A stretch of 64,000 nt of DNA from an uncultured Dorea sp. (GCA_948602995.1 CAPEBR010000016.1:1-64000), one strand, 5' to 3'. Counted from the first letter of the stretch, positions 27,241 to 36,040 are shown. Numbers and translations: made by a program. The notes: a model not told the origin generated them from the letters alone.

Positions 27241-28572
27241 ATGGCAGGAATAGCATTGGAAAACTGGAAAGAAACAATACGTGACCCGAAGATTGAATGT
27301 ATGAGCAGAGATGAGATGAGCGCCCTTCAAAGCGAACGTCTTGTAAAACAGGTGAAGAATGTATATGACAATGTTGCATTCTACCGGAAGAAAATGGATG
27401 AGCTTGGTGTAGAGCCTGGTGATATTAAAGGAATAGAAGATATTCATAAGCTTCCGTTTACAACAAAAGAGGACTTAAGAGATAATTACCCATTCGGGCT
27501 TCTGGCAGTGCCGCAGGAGAAGATTGCCAGAGTGCAGGGAACCTCCGGCACCACAGGGAAACTTACCCTTGCCTCCTATACGCAGAAGGATGTAGATGTG
27601 TGGGGGGAATGTGTGGCGAGAGGTCTTGTAATGGCAGGACTTACCTCCGCAGACCGGATTCATGTATGCTACGGCTACGGGCTGTTCACAGGCGGCATGG
27701 GACTGGATCTTGGAGCAAAGGCCCTTGGGGCAATGGCAATTCCTATGTCCGCAGGAAATACAAAGCGCCAGCTTATGTGTATGGAGGACTTTGGGGCAAC
27801 GGCATTCGGCTGCACTCCGTCCTATGCGCTTTATCTTGCAGAGGCGGCACAGGAGGCGGGAATCGTTGACCGTCTTCAGATTAAGGCAAGCATTAACGGT
27901 GCAGAGCCCTGGACGAATGAGATGCGCAAAAAGATAGAGAGTATCTTACATATCAACAGCTTCGACATCTACGGCCTGTGTGAGATTACCGGACCAGGAG
28001 TTGCTATGGACTGTATCCATCATAAAGGGCTTCACGTATATGAGGATTACTTCTATCCAGAGATCCTGAATCCGGCGGACCAGTCCGCATGCGGTGATGG
28101 AGAGACGGGTGAGCTGGTATTTACTACCCTTGCAAAGGAAGGTATGCCGCTTCTCCGTTACAGAACGAAAGACCTCACAAGCATGGAGAGAGGAATCTGC
28201 GAGTGCAAAAGAACACTTCCAAGAATTCAGAAGTTCACCGGACGTACAGATGATATGAAGGTAATCCGCGGTGTCAATGTATTCCCGACACAGGTTGAGA
28301 CAGCCCTTCTTTCCATGGGCGGCGGCGTGGCTCCTCATTATATGCTGATTGTTGACCGTGAGAACAACCTGGATATCCTTACCGTAATGGTAGAAGTAGA
28401 TGAGAAGTATTTCTCTGATGAGATCCGTAAGCTGGATGAGCTGAAGGCAAGGGTCGGCGCTGTTCTGAAACAGGCCCTTGGCGTATCAGTAAGAGTGAAG
28501 CTTGTAGAGCCGAAGACCATTCAGAGAAGCGAAGGAAAAGCAAAGCGCGTCATTGACAACAGAGGACTTTAA
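27241..28572 (+). CDS. paaK: Phenylacetate-CoA ligase-type enzyme
   Basis: 443 aa, the PaaK/AMP-binding fold: VQGTSGTTGKLTLASYT is the phosphate-binding loop (about 99-115), AINGAEPW and DIYGLCEITGPGVA the acyl-adenylate motifs, and YRTKDLTSM the hinge aspartate region. With IorAB just upstream it can link aryl-acetyl-CoA to free aryl acids, conserving ATP when run in that direction. GGAGTAGAG precedes the ATG. Exact aryl substrate not determined. Confidence 0.92.
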   Translation: MAGIALENWKETIRDPKIECMSRDEMSALQSERLVKQVKNVYDNVAFYRKKMDELGVEPGDIKGIEDIHKLPFTTKEDLRDNYPFGLLAVPQEKIARVQGTSGTTGKLTLASYTQKDVDVWGECVARGLVMAGLTSADRIHVCYGYGLFTGGMGLDLGAKALGAMAIPMSAGNTKRQLMCMEDFGATAFGCTPSYALYLAEAAQEAGIVDRLQIKASINGAEPWTNEMRKKIESILHINSFDIYGLCEITGPGVAMDCIHHKGLHVYEDYFYPEILNPADQSACGDGETGELVFTTLAKEGMPLLRYRTKDLTSMERGICECKRTLPRIQKFTGRTDDMKVIRGVNVFPTQVETALLSMGGGVAPHYMLIVDRENNLDILTVMVEVDEKYFSDEIRKLDELKARVGAVLKQALGVSVRVKLVEPKTIQRSEGKAKRVIDNRGL

Positions 28573-28586
28573 AAGGAGGGAAGGTC

Positions 28587-29030
28587 ATGGGTTTTAGTAA
28601 TACAATTCAGCAGTTATCAGTATTTCTGGAGAACAGGGAAGGACGGCTGGACGAGGTTCTGAAGGTTCTCGCGAAGAATGACGTCAACATTGTGGCGCTT
28701 AGTCTGGCAGACACATCGGATTACGGGATGCTCCGTATGATTGTGTCAGAGCCAGAGAAAGGGAAGGCGGCTCTTAAGGAAGAGGGAATTATCTCTATGC
28801 TTACAGACGTAGTGGCGCTCCGGGTGCCTCACGCTGCAGGGTCCCTTAGCAAGGCGATGCACCAGATCGTGGAAGGGAAAGTGAATGTAGAATATATGTA
28901 TGCATTCGCAAATGGAAGCGATGCAGCGGCAGTGCTTAAGAGCGACGACCCGGAAAAGGTTGTGGAGATTCTGAAAGGCAGCGGTTTTGACGTATATAGC
29001 GCTGATGAAGCATATCGGGCGAATCAGTAG
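28587..29030 (+). CDS. Tandem ACT-domain protein
   Basis: 147 aa with two ACT modules (about 6-70 and 75-140; QLSVFLENREGRLDEVLKVL opens the first). Such proteins commonly sit beside PaaK/IorAB genes and are presumed to sense aromatic amino acids. AAGGAGG precedes the ATG, 14 bp after paaK. The operon ends with palindrome copy 5. Confidence 0.88.
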   Translation: MGFSNTIQQLSVFLENREGRLDEVLKVLAKNDVNIVALSLADTSDYGMLRMIVSEPEKGKAALKEEGIISMLTDVVALRVPHAAGSLSKAMHQIVEGKVNVEYMYAFANGSDAAAVLKSDDPEKVVEILKGSGFDVYSADEAYRANQ

Positions 29031-29113
29031 TTAAATTGGGGACGGGGCATTTTTTCACATCAAAAGTTCCACTGGAGCTTTTGAGGTAAAAAAATGCCCT
29101 GTCCCCAATTTAA
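29031..29113. repeat. GGGGACGGGG palindrome (copy 5), long form with nested hairpin
   Basis: Outer arms TTAAATTGGGGACGGGGCAT with one mismatch to the complementary arm, enclosing a second inverted repeat (TCAAAAG ... CTTTTGA around TCCACTGGA). Directly after the ACT gene. It looks as though the ordinary short loop has gained an inner palindrome. Confidence 0.8.
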
Positions 29114-29158
29114 GAGTAAAATACTATGAACTGTACATACTATCTGTGAGGTGATGGT

Positions 29159-30562
29159 ATGAGCAGTATATGGACGGATACGGCAGTTTTACAGAAGAGG
29201 AATTCTCTGAAAGGGGATATGGACGCAGAAGTTGTGATTATCGGGGCAGGGCTTGCGGGCATTCTGACGGGATACATGTTGAAGAAAAAGGGGATTGACG
29301 CGGTAATCCTGGAGGGAAATCGTATCGGGAGCGGACAGACCGGCAGGACGACAGCAAAGATTACTTCCCAGCATGGCGCAGTCTGCGGGAAGCTGATTCA
29401 GATATATGGAAGAGAAAAGGCGAAGCATTATGTGGGATTTCAGGAATGGGCAATTGGGGAGTATGAGAGGATTGTGAAGGAGCATATGATCTCCTGTGAT
29501 TTTATGAGATGTAACGGGAATCTCTATTCTACTACAGAGGAAGAGACGCTTAAGAGGGAAGCAGAGGCTGCGACCGGGCTTGGAATCCAGGCGGTGTACA
29601 GAAGGGAATGTGAGCTCCCTTTTCCGGTGAAGAGTGTGCTGACTTATGAAAATCAGGCAAGGTTTCATCCACTTAAGTTTATAAAGAGAATATCAGAGGG
29701 ACTTCGGATATTTGAAGAGACAAGAGTGAGAAAGGTTCTGTATGACGGGCAGGGAAAAAGCCGTGTGATGTCGGACAGCGGGATAGTGACAGCCGGAAAG
29801 GTCGTTTTCGCCTGTCATTTTCCTTTTGTGAATGTTCCAGGATATTATTTTGCAAGGATGTATCAGTCCAGAAGCTATGTGCTGGCTTTAAAAGGGGCGC
29901 AGAGTTTTGAAGGGTATTATCTCGGAATAGACAGTGACGGCTATTCTTTCCGAAGCGCCGGGGATGTTCTCCTTTTTGGCGGCTGCGGCCACAGAACCGG
30001 AGAGGCGGGGGAGGCTGATGGTTCTCTTACAGCGGACAAAAAGGAGATCATGACAGGGTATGAGAGGCTTTCAGATAAGGCGCAGGAATTATGGCCGGAC
30101 GCTAAGGAGGCGTTGCGCTGGTCAGCCCAGGATTGTATGACGCTGGACGGCATCCCTTATATCGGGGAATTCAGCCCTCACAGAAGAAAGGGATGGTATG
30201 TAATGACAGGTTTTGGAAAGTGGGGCATGACTCAGTCCATGGTCAGCGCAAGGATTATTTCCTGCATGATAGAGGGGATGAGAATACCGGAGGCGGATGT
30301 GTTTTCCCCGCAGAGAAATATCCATATGTCTGGCATAAAGGAATTTTCCGTAAATCAGAAGACGGCGATGAAAAATCTTGCAAGCCCTAAACATACGAAA
30401 CGCTGTACGCATATGGGATGTAAGCTGGCCTGGAACCCCCAGGAGGGGACCTGGGACTGTCCGTGCCATGGATCACGGTTTGACAGAGAAGGCAGGCTTC
30501 TTGACGGCCCGGCTATCAAAGATGAAGTAGAGGATGATGCAAACGACCTCTTGACCATCTGA
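29159..30562 (+). CDS. FAD-dependent oxidoreductase with C-terminal Rieske domain
   Basis: 467 aa. A DAO-type FAD domain starts with VVIIGAGLAGILTGYMLKKKG (about 24-45) and GSGQTGRTTAKITSQHG; WYVMTGFGKWGMTQSM closes the flavin domain. The last ~75 residues are a Rieske [2Fe-2S] domain with CTHMGCKLAWN and CPCHGSRFD. Electrons probably pass between an amine or hydroxy substrate, FAD and the cluster to an unknown partner. GAGGTG precedes the ATG. The fusion is known in Firmicutes but the substrate is not. Confidence 0.9.
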   Translation: MSSIWTDTAVLQKRNSLKGDMDAEVVIIGAGLAGILTGYMLKKKGIDAVILEGNRIGSGQTGRTTAKITSQHGAVCGKLIQIYGREKAKHYVGFQEWAIGEYERIVKEHMISCDFMRCNGNLYSTTEEETLKREAEAATGLGIQAVYRRECELPFPVKSVLTYENQARFHPLKFIKRISEGLRIFEETRVRKVLYDGQGKSRVMSDSGIVTAGKVVFACHFPFVNVPGYYFARMYQSRSYVLALKGAQSFEGYYLGIDSDGYSFRSAGDVLLFGGCGHRTGEAGEADGSLTADKKEIMTGYERLSDKAQELWPDAKEALRWSAQDCMTLDGIPYIGEFSPHRRKGWYVMTGFGKWGMTQSMVSARIISCMIEGMRIPEADVFSPQRNIHMSGIKEFSVNQKTAMKNLASPKHTKRCTHMGCKLAWNPQEGTWDCPCHGSRFDREGRLLDGPAIKDEVEDDANDLLTI

Positions 30563-30624
30563 AAAAATGTGGTATGCTATATATGCTAGATACAGGCATA
30601 TGCAGATATAGATGGGAGAAGAGT

Positions 30625-31539
30625 ATGTTACTTTTACAACAGATGATCGTTTTGTTTATTTACATTGTAATCGGATACGCAGCTGCAAAGAAGGGGATTA
30701 TGAATGAGGAAACCAGTAAAAAGCTGTCCTGGATTGTTGTGGAGGTGGCAAATCCTGCCCTTACGATTTCCGCAGTTGTGAACGGCGGAGGGACAATACA
30801 GGGAAGGGATCTGCTGCTGACTGCGCTGATGGCAGTGGTGATTCTGGGAGGAATGGTGCTGCTTTCCCTTATCCTTCCCCTCATGTTCAGGGTAGAAAAG
30901 AAACAGAGGAATGTTTACCGGCTGTTTTCAGCCTTTAATAATATCGGATTCATGGGCTTCCCTGTCATTGCAGCGGTGTATGGACAGGAAGCGCTGTTAT
31001 ATGCTGCAGTTTTCTCCATGCTGTTCAATGTTCTGATGTATACTTATGGCATTCAGACAGCCCGTGGGGAAAGAATGGGAGGGAGCGAGTGGAAAAAGAT
31101 CTTAAATATCGGTGTGATCAGTAGTATTCTTGCAATTGGGATCTACCTGCTAAAAATACCCACTCCACAGTTTTTCCGTACAACAATGAGCGGTTTAAGC
31201 GGCCTTACCGCGCCCCTCAGCATGATGGTTATAGGTATATCACTTGCAGGAATGAAGCTTGGAGAATTATTTACAGATATCAGGATGCTTGCATATTCCC
31301 TCACAAAGCTTCTCCTGCTTCCGATTCTCTTTATGCCGCTGATTAACAGGGCAGTAAGCAGCGAGATGCTGTGCGGCGTCTGCATGATTATGATTGCTAC
31401 CCCTGCTGCAAGCATGAATGCAATGCTTGTGCAGCAATATGGAAGTAAGGCAGAAGCAGCGCTGGCGGCAAGAGGTGTTGCCCTCACAACCCTGTTATCT
31501 GTAGTAACCATCCCGATTGTATCTGCAATTGTATTTTAA
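30625..31539 (+). CDS. AEC-family (auxin efflux carrier-like) transporter
   Basis: 304 aa from ATG 30625, which has GGGAGAAG upstream. Ten hydrophobic helices in two five-helix halves; FSAFNNIGFMGFPVIAAVYG and MIMIATPAASMNAMLVQQYG are the AEC signatures. Members of the family move malate, malonate or other organic acids. A terminator at 31726-31767 follows beyond a mobile repeat. Confidence 0.88.
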   Translation: MLLLQQMIVLFIYIVIGYAAAKKGIMNEETSKKLSWIVVEVANPALTISAVVNGGGTIQGRDLLLTALMAVVILGGMVLLSLILPLMFRVEKKQRNVYRLFSAFNNIGFMGFPVIAAVYGQEALLYAAVFSMLFNVLMYTYGIQTARGERMGGSEWKKILNIGVISSILAIGIYLLKIPTPQFFRTTMSGLSGLTAPLSMMVIGISLAGMKLGELFTDIRMLAYSLTKLLLLPILFMPLINRAVSSEMLCGVCMIMIATPAASMNAMLVQQYGSKAEAALAARGVALTTLLSVVTIPIVSAIVF

Positions 31540-31545
31540 AACCCT

Positions 31546-31691
31546 CCCGGCAGACTGTCTAAAAACGTATTACCGCAATGTGCACACCCAAAATCAATCA
31601 ACACAGCGCGCTATGACTCATGATTTTGGGACGGATTTCCTACAGTGGGACGCACATCTTGTAGAAAGCAGTTTTAGGACAGTCTGCCGGG
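31546..31691. mobile_element. 146-bp MITE-like element with 20-bp inverted ends (copy A)
   Basis: Ends CCCGGCAGACTGTC-TAAAAAC and GTTTTAGGACAGTCTGCCGGG pair almost perfectly. Inside is a hairpin with arms CCCAAAATCA and TGATTTTGGG around a GCGCGCTA-containing loop, then GGGACGCACATCTTGTAGAAAGCA, which matches the copy at 46340 (GGGACGACATCTTGCAGAAAGCA). No ORF, so non-autonomous. Confidence 0.75.
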
Positions 31692-31725
31692 GATGCGTCT
31701 CGCACGAAGATGTAATCTTTACGGC

Positions 31726-31767
31726 AAAACAAAGCAGGACAGCTTATTTGCCGTCCTGCTTTGTTTT
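31726..31767. terminator. Intrinsic terminator between AEC transporter and csp genes
   Basis: Perfect 15-bp stem (AAAACAAAGCAGGAC / GTCCTGCTTTGTTTT) with a 12-base loop and T/A-rich flanks on both sides, fit to stop both the plus AEC transcript and the minus csp transcript. Confidence 0.85.
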
Positions 31768-31885
31768 ATTAATCTTATTTTATATTATACTTATATTACT
31801 TTATATATATTAATCCTCAATATTGCAATCAATACTTTTCAATAATAAAAAGTCCTTCAAAAATACGATTAATAGGCCTAACCTC

Positions 31886-32083
31886 TTAAATCTTCGTTAC
31901 ATTCACTGCCTGCGGTCCTTTAGCGCCCTCTGTTATGTCGTATTCTACAGCCTGCCCCTCTTCTAAGGACTTGAAGCCCTCCATGTTGAGGCCGGAGTAG
32001 TGTACAAATACGTCGCTTCCAGATTCATCAGATATGAATCCGTAACCCTTCTGGTTGTTGAACCATTTTACTGTACCCTTCAT
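31886..32083 (-). CDS. Cold-shock protein, CspA family
   Basis: 65 aa single cold-shock domain with RNP1 KGYGFIS and RNP2 VFVHYS. It binds single-stranded RNA/DNA and melts RNA secondary structure. GGAGGT precedes the ATG. Transcription from 32172-32149 gives a ~60-nt leader containing a 22-base inverted repeat. Confidence 0.95.
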   Translation of the reverse strand: MKGTVKWFNNQKGYGFISDESGSDVFVHYSGLNMEGFKSLEEGQAVEYDITEGAKGPQAVNVTKI

Positions 32084-32114
32084 AACGATACCTCCATTAT
32101 AAAATGAAAAATTG

Positions 32115-32136
32115 TAATTCGAAAAATTTCGAATTA
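32115..32136 (-). promoter_or_regulatory. Inverted repeat in the csp leader
   Basis: TAATTCGAAA, two bases, TTTCGAATTA: a perfect 10-bp stem at the very 5' end of the predicted csp mRNA. Position suits an RNA stability or temperature-responsive element, or a protein operator. Confidence 0.55.
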
Positions 32137-32148
32137 TAATACTTTGCC

Positions 32149-32177
32149 ATTATATCGTGTATTGATGAAAAAGTCAA
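32149..32177 (-). promoter_or_regulatory. Promoter of the csp gene
   Basis: On the minus strand TTGACT (32177-32172), 17-bp spacer, TATAAT (32154-32149). Start predicted near 32142. Confidence 0.8.
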
Positions 32178-32208
32178 TGGATTTGTCGTGTTTTTTCAAG
32201 ATATTTTC

Positions 32209-32237
32209 TTGACGAAGCCTGTCAGTACGTGTAAAGT
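32209..32237 (+). promoter_or_regulatory. Promoter of the enzyme I gene
   Basis: TTGACG (32209-32214), 17-bp spacer, TAAAGT (32232-32237), 39 bp before ATG 32277; AAAGAGG lies just before the start codon. Confidence 0.7.
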
Positions 32238-32276
32238 AAAGGTATAGGGAACTATTCTTAAAAAGAGGTTAAAGAG

Positions 32277-33902
32277 ATGATTACATTAACAGGGAAGAAG
32301 ATATCAGAGGGAGTTGCCATCGGTAAGCTTGCCTTTTATAAAAGGGACATAAAGGAGATCAAGAGGATTTATGTAAAGGATGTAGAAAAGGAGATCCAGC
32401 GGTTCCAGCGCGCGAAGGAGAAGGCTGTTTCTGAGCTCAAGGTTCTGTACGATCTGTCAATCAGGGAAGTTGGCGAGGCGAACGCGGCCATTTTTGAGAT
32501 GCAGCAGGAGATATTGGAGGATCCGGATTTTAATGACAAGATAAGCTCGCTTATTTTGGAAGAAAAGCTGAATGTGGAATATATTGTGCAGGAGTCGGTT
32601 GACATCCTGCTAAATGACAAGGAATTCCAGAAAAAGGGATATAACAAGGGTCATGAGGGAGATGTGAGGGATATTGCTATCAGGCTGATCAGAATTTTGT
32701 CCCGGAGCTTTAAGGATAAGATGTTTATGGATGAACCCTTTATCCTGGCAGCAGGAGAGCTCTATCCAAGTGATACGGTTCAGCTTGATAAGACGAAGGT
32801 GCTGGGCTTTGTGACCATGTATGGCGCGGTCAATTCCCACACAGCGGTTCTTGCCAGGACGAAGGGGATTCCTGCGGTGATCGGTCTTGGAGAGGTGCTG
32901 AAGAAGGATTATGAGGGCAAGACGATCATTGTGGACGGATATGAGGGGAAGGTATACATTGAACCGGATTATTCCACTCTTACGAAGATGAAGGAGCGGC
33001 GGGACGCGGGCGTCCATCAGGTCAGGAATCTGGAGCGCCTTAAGGGCAAAGAGAATGTTACCCAGAGCGGACAGAAGATTGATATTTTTGCAAATGTTGG
33101 GACAAGAGAGGATATTGAGAATGTTCTCAGAAGTGACGCGGGCGGAATCGGTCTCTTCCGGAGTGAGTTTTTATACATGGAGACTGGTAACCGTATCCCT
33201 ACAGAGGATCAGATCTTCCAGGTATACAGGCTGGCGGCAGAGTCTATGGGGAATAACCGTGTCGTGATCCGCGTGGCGGATCTGGGCGGTGACAAGATGG
33301 CACAGTGTATTGACCTGGGAAGACAGGAGAATCCGGCCATCGGCTTTCGGGGGCTCCGTGTCATGTTTGAGAAGGAGGAACTCTTTTTGGAGCAGCTTCG
33401 TGCAATTCTTAGGGCGTCGGCCTTTGGCAATGTTGCACTCCTCCTTCCGATGATCACATCACTGGAGGAAGTAATCAGGGCGAAGGATACCATTGAACGT
33501 GTGAAGAGAGGACTTAAGTCTGATAAGGTGCCTTTTAACGCAAGTATTCCGATTGGAGTTATGATTGAGACGCCGGCAGCGGTTATGCTGAGCGGGGAGC
33601 TGGCGAGAGAAGTTGATTTTTTCAGCATAGGGACCAATGATCTGACACAGCTCACCCTTGGTCTTGACCGGGGAAGCCACAGACTGAGTAAATACTATAA
33701 TCCGTACCATCCCGCTCTTCTTAAGATGATCCGTATTGTCACGAATAATGTACATCTGGAGGGAAAGCCGATCAGCGTATGCGGAGATCTGGCAGCTGAT
33801 CTGTCTATGACAGAATACTTCATACAGATCGGGATTGATGAATTATCTGTGGCGCCGAACCAGGTTCTGGCGCTGCGTAAGAAGATCAGGGATATTCAGT
33901 AG
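32277..33902 (+). CDS. ptsI: PTS enzyme I (phosphoenolpyruvate-protein phosphotransferase)
   Basis: 541 aa, slightly shorter than the usual ~570. The N-terminal domain has the phospho-His in GAVNSHTAVLARTKGIPAV; the C-terminal PEP-binding barrel has GGIGLFRSEFLYM, IRVADLGGDK, GFRGLRVMF and the Cys region SVCGDLAAD. It takes phosphate from PEP and passes it to HPr for sugar uptake and carbon control. ptsH is not adjacent. AGGAGG for the next gene overlaps its stop. Confidence 0.94.
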   Translation: MITLTGKKISEGVAIGKLAFYKRDIKEIKRIYVKDVEKEIQRFQRAKEKAVSELKVLYDLSIREVGEANAAIFEMQQEILEDPDFNDKISSLILEEKLNVEYIVQESVDILLNDKEFQKKGYNKGHEGDVRDIAIRLIRILSRSFKDKMFMDEPFILAAGELYPSDTVQLDKTKVLGFVTMYGAVNSHTAVLARTKGIPAVIGLGEVLKKDYEGKTIIVDGYEGKVYIEPDYSTLTKMKERRDAGVHQVRNLERLKGKENVTQSGQKIDIFANVGTREDIENVLRSDAGGIGLFRSEFLYMETGNRIPTEDQIFQVYRLAAESMGNNRVVIRVADLGGDKMAQCIDLGRQENPAIGFRGLRVMFEKEELFLEQLRAILRASAFGNVALLLPMITSLEEVIRAKDTIERVKRGLKSDKVPFNASIPIGVMIETPAAVMLSGELAREVDFFSIGTNDLTQLTLGLDRGSHRLSKYYNPYHPALLKMIRIVTNNVHLEGKPISVCGDLAADLSMTEYFIQIGIDELSVAPNQVLALRKKIRDIQ

Positions 33903-33913
33903 GAGGAATGACT

Positions 33914-34657
33914 ATGTGGACAAGAGAACAGCTTAAAACGAATGGGAAGATGGCATTTTCCCGAAATTACTGGGAGTGTGTTGCAGTGGCACTGATTATG
34001 GGATTTTTCTCGGGGGTGCCGAATTTTGCGGCGGTGAAGAAAAACCTGGAGACCCAGAGGGAGAGTCTGTCGGAATTTGGATTATATGGAAGCTCTGTGG
34101 ATATGTCAGAGCTGTACCAGTCGCTTACTATGGCAATCTCATTATTTACCGTGTTCGGTCTTCTGATCACGGCAGTCTTTGTACTGCTTAAGATCCTTGT
34201 GGGGAATGCCCTGACGGTAGGAGGGAATCTTTTCTTTATTGAAAATAGAAATGGCGGCATGGGATTTGGAATTGTTGCCTCATCCTTCCGCTCAGGAAGG
34301 TACGGAAATATTGTTCTGACCATGTTTCTGATGGATCTGTATATATCCCTGTGGTCTCTTCTTCTGATCATTCCGGGGATTATCAAATCCTACGAGTATC
34401 TCATGGTGCCTTATATTCTGGCAGAGAATCCTCAGATGGACCAGAAGGAGGTATTCGCGATCAGCAGGAGGATGATGGACGGAGAGAAGATGAATGCATT
34501 TCTTCTTGACCTTTCCTTTTTAGGATGGATCTTCCTTGCCGTGCTCACATGCGGAATTGCAGGTATTTTTTATGTGCAGCCCTATATGACGGCAGCCAGG
34601 ACAGAGCTTTATATCTATAATAAAGTAAAAGCCTATAATGAAGGATATATAGCTTAA
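33914..34657 (+). CDS. DUF975 family membrane protein
   Basis: 247 aa from ATG 33914 (AGGAGG seven bases upstream; ATG 33908 is too close to it). WTREQLKTNGKMAFSRNYW at the N-terminus, VGNALTVGGNLFFIENRNG and SYEYLMVPYILAENP are DUF975 signatures. About six helices. Function unknown. Possibly in one transcript with ptsI and the following gene. Confidence 0.88.
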   Translation: MWTREQLKTNGKMAFSRNYWECVAVALIMGFFSGVPNFAAVKKNLETQRESLSEFGLYGSSVDMSELYQSLTMAISLFTVFGLLITAVFVLLKILVGNALTVGGNLFFIENRNGGMGFGIVASSFRSGRYGNIVLTMFLMDLYISLWSLLLIIPGIIKSYEYLMVPYILAENPQMDQKEVFAISRRMMDGEKMNAFLLDLSFLGWIFLAVLTCGIAGIFYVQPYMTAARTELYIYNKVKAYNEGYIA

Positions 34658-34678
34658 TATACAAGGAAGGATAAAAAG

Positions 34679-35407
34679 ATGAAAATTTTATTGAAATTAA
34701 TCAGACTGGCGGGACTGATTATCATCTCAGCGGCTGCAGCAATGGGACTGGCGTTTCTTGTTGCTGTGTTCTCGGAAAAGATCATTCTGAGGCTGCCGGA
34801 GGATTATTATTTTTATCAGCATCACCCAGTGGCAGAAAAAGCTATGATCTATCTTATCGTAGTTCCGGTAGTGACATTTTTCGGCGTCCTGCTTGGCAGG
34901 AGGCGCGGAAGGACAGACGAAGCGCTGGAGGATATGTATGATTGGTGCTGCATTTTCAGATGGCTTACGGATATAAGATTCATACTGATTGTGGCGTGGA
35001 TCATAAGTCTGTACTGCTGCTTCGCCTCTGCCACCGTTGTAACAAAGGATAAGATTATCTGCCATTCTCCCCTTCGCCCATCGGGAATTGCGTATGAGTA
35101 CAAGGACGTATCCCGGATCCGGACCGGTTTTGGGCAGAGACGCTTTGCACTTCTGGAATATCAGAAAAAAGGAAATTTTTATTATGAGATAGAGCTAGAC
35201 GGAAAAAAGAAAGTGTTTAGCGTTCCGTCTGTAAATGACAGGATAGAGCGATATGCAGAAGAGACATATCTGGAGTTAGAGGACTTTGACCAGCGGCTGG
35301 TATCTCTTGGAATCCCAAAACAGGGAGACGAAAAGGGCTTCGGGGCCTGTGATCTAGATCAGGAATATATAGACCGCTTTCGCAGGATTACTGCGCTCCG
35401 GCAGTAA
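34679..35407 (+). CDS. Membrane protein of unknown function
   Basis: 242 aa. Helices at about 7-32, 55-73 and 100-120, then a cytosolic C-terminal half resembling a PH-like beta fold (VTKDKIICHSPLRPSGIAYEYKDVSRIRTGFG...). AAGGAAGG precedes the ATG. It follows DUF975 closely. No family recognised. Confidence 0.7.
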   Translation: MKILLKLIRLAGLIIISAAAAMGLAFLVAVFSEKIILRLPEDYYFYQHHPVAEKAMIYLIVVPVVTFFGVLLGRRRGRTDEALEDMYDWCCIFRWLTDIRFILIVAWIISLYCCFASATVVTKDKIICHSPLRPSGIAYEYKDVSRIRTGFGQRRFALLEYQKKGNFYYEIELDGKKKVFSVPSVNDRIERYAEETYLELEDFDQRLVSLGIPKQGDEKGFGACDLDQEYIDRFRRITALRQ

Positions 35408-35464
35408 CTGCCGTGAATCGTAACTAAAACAACTGATTTTTCAGAAAAATTACAGAATAGACTC

Positions 35465-35494
35465 TTTACATATAAAAAATTTTTGTGTTACAAT
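35465..35494 (+). promoter_or_regulatory. Promoter of the CarD-like gene
   Basis: TTTACA (35465-35470), 18-bp spacer, TACAAT (35489-35494). The predicted start is only ~10 bases from ATG 35512, so the leader is little more than the GGTGAT ribosome site. Confidence 0.6.
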
Positions 35495-35511
35495 AATATT
35501 GGGTGATGAAA

Positions 35512-36021
35512 ATGTATAGAATTGGGAATTATGTAGCACATTACAAAGAAGGTATATGTGAAGTAACTGCAATCGGAACACTGGATATGAGTTGTTCAGA
35601 CAAAAAGAAAGAGTATTACACACTAAAGCCGGTGTATGACAGAGGCGGAACCCTCTATACTCCGGTATCGAATGAACGGGGACAGATTCGCGACGTGATT
35701 TCGGCAGAAGAGGCAAGGAAACTGATTGAGGACATGCCGGTGATAGAGGCGCTTGGGGTAGCAGAGGAGAAAAAGCGTGAGTCCCTTTATAAGGAGGCAT
35801 TGTTCAAGAATGAATGCCGGGCATGGATTGCAGTGATCAAGACATCTTATTCCCGGAAAATGAAAAGACTTTCCCTGGGAAAAAAATCAATCAACATGGA
35901 TGATAAATATCTTGGGATGGCAGAGAAATTCCTGTATGGGGAGATCGGGATGGCGCTTGGCATACCGCGGGACGAAGTGAAGGATTATATTAAGAATCAA
36001 GTTGGGGACGGGGTAAAATGA
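35512..36021 (+). CDS. CarD/TRCF RID-domain transcription regulator
   Basis: 169 aa from ATG 35512. The ribosome site GGTGAT pairs with the 3' end of 16S rRNA four bases upstream; GTG 35503 and ATG 35506 are alternatives. The N-terminal RNA-polymerase interaction domain (MYRIGNYVAHYKEGICEVTAIG, about 1-60) and helical C-terminal part match CarD_CdnL. It binds the polymerase beta subunit and stabilises open promoters. The last six residues (VGDGVK) and the TGA stop come from palindrome copy 6. Confidence 0.88.
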   Translation: MYRIGNYVAHYKEGICEVTAIGTLDMSCSDKKKEYYTLKPVYDRGGTLYTPVSNERGQIRDVISAEEARKLIEDMPVIEALGVAEEKKRESLYKEALFKNECRAWIAVIKTSYSRKMKRLSLGKKSINMDDKYLGMAEKFLYGEIGMALGIPRDEVKDYIKNQVGDGVK

Positions 36022-36040
36022 AAATTACCCCGTCCCCAAC
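36001..36040. repeat. GGGGACGGGG palindrome (copy 6), fused to a coding end
   Basis: Arms GTTGGGGACGGGGTAA and TTACCCCGTCCCCAAC around AATGAAAA. The left arm encodes the CarD-like C-terminus and the loop gives its stop. It separates that gene from the convergent alpha-galactosidase. Confidence 0.88.

Noticed and set aside
27160..27447. Minus-strand ORF at the paaK start
   Set aside because: Antisense to paaK and its leader, without ribosome site or domain.
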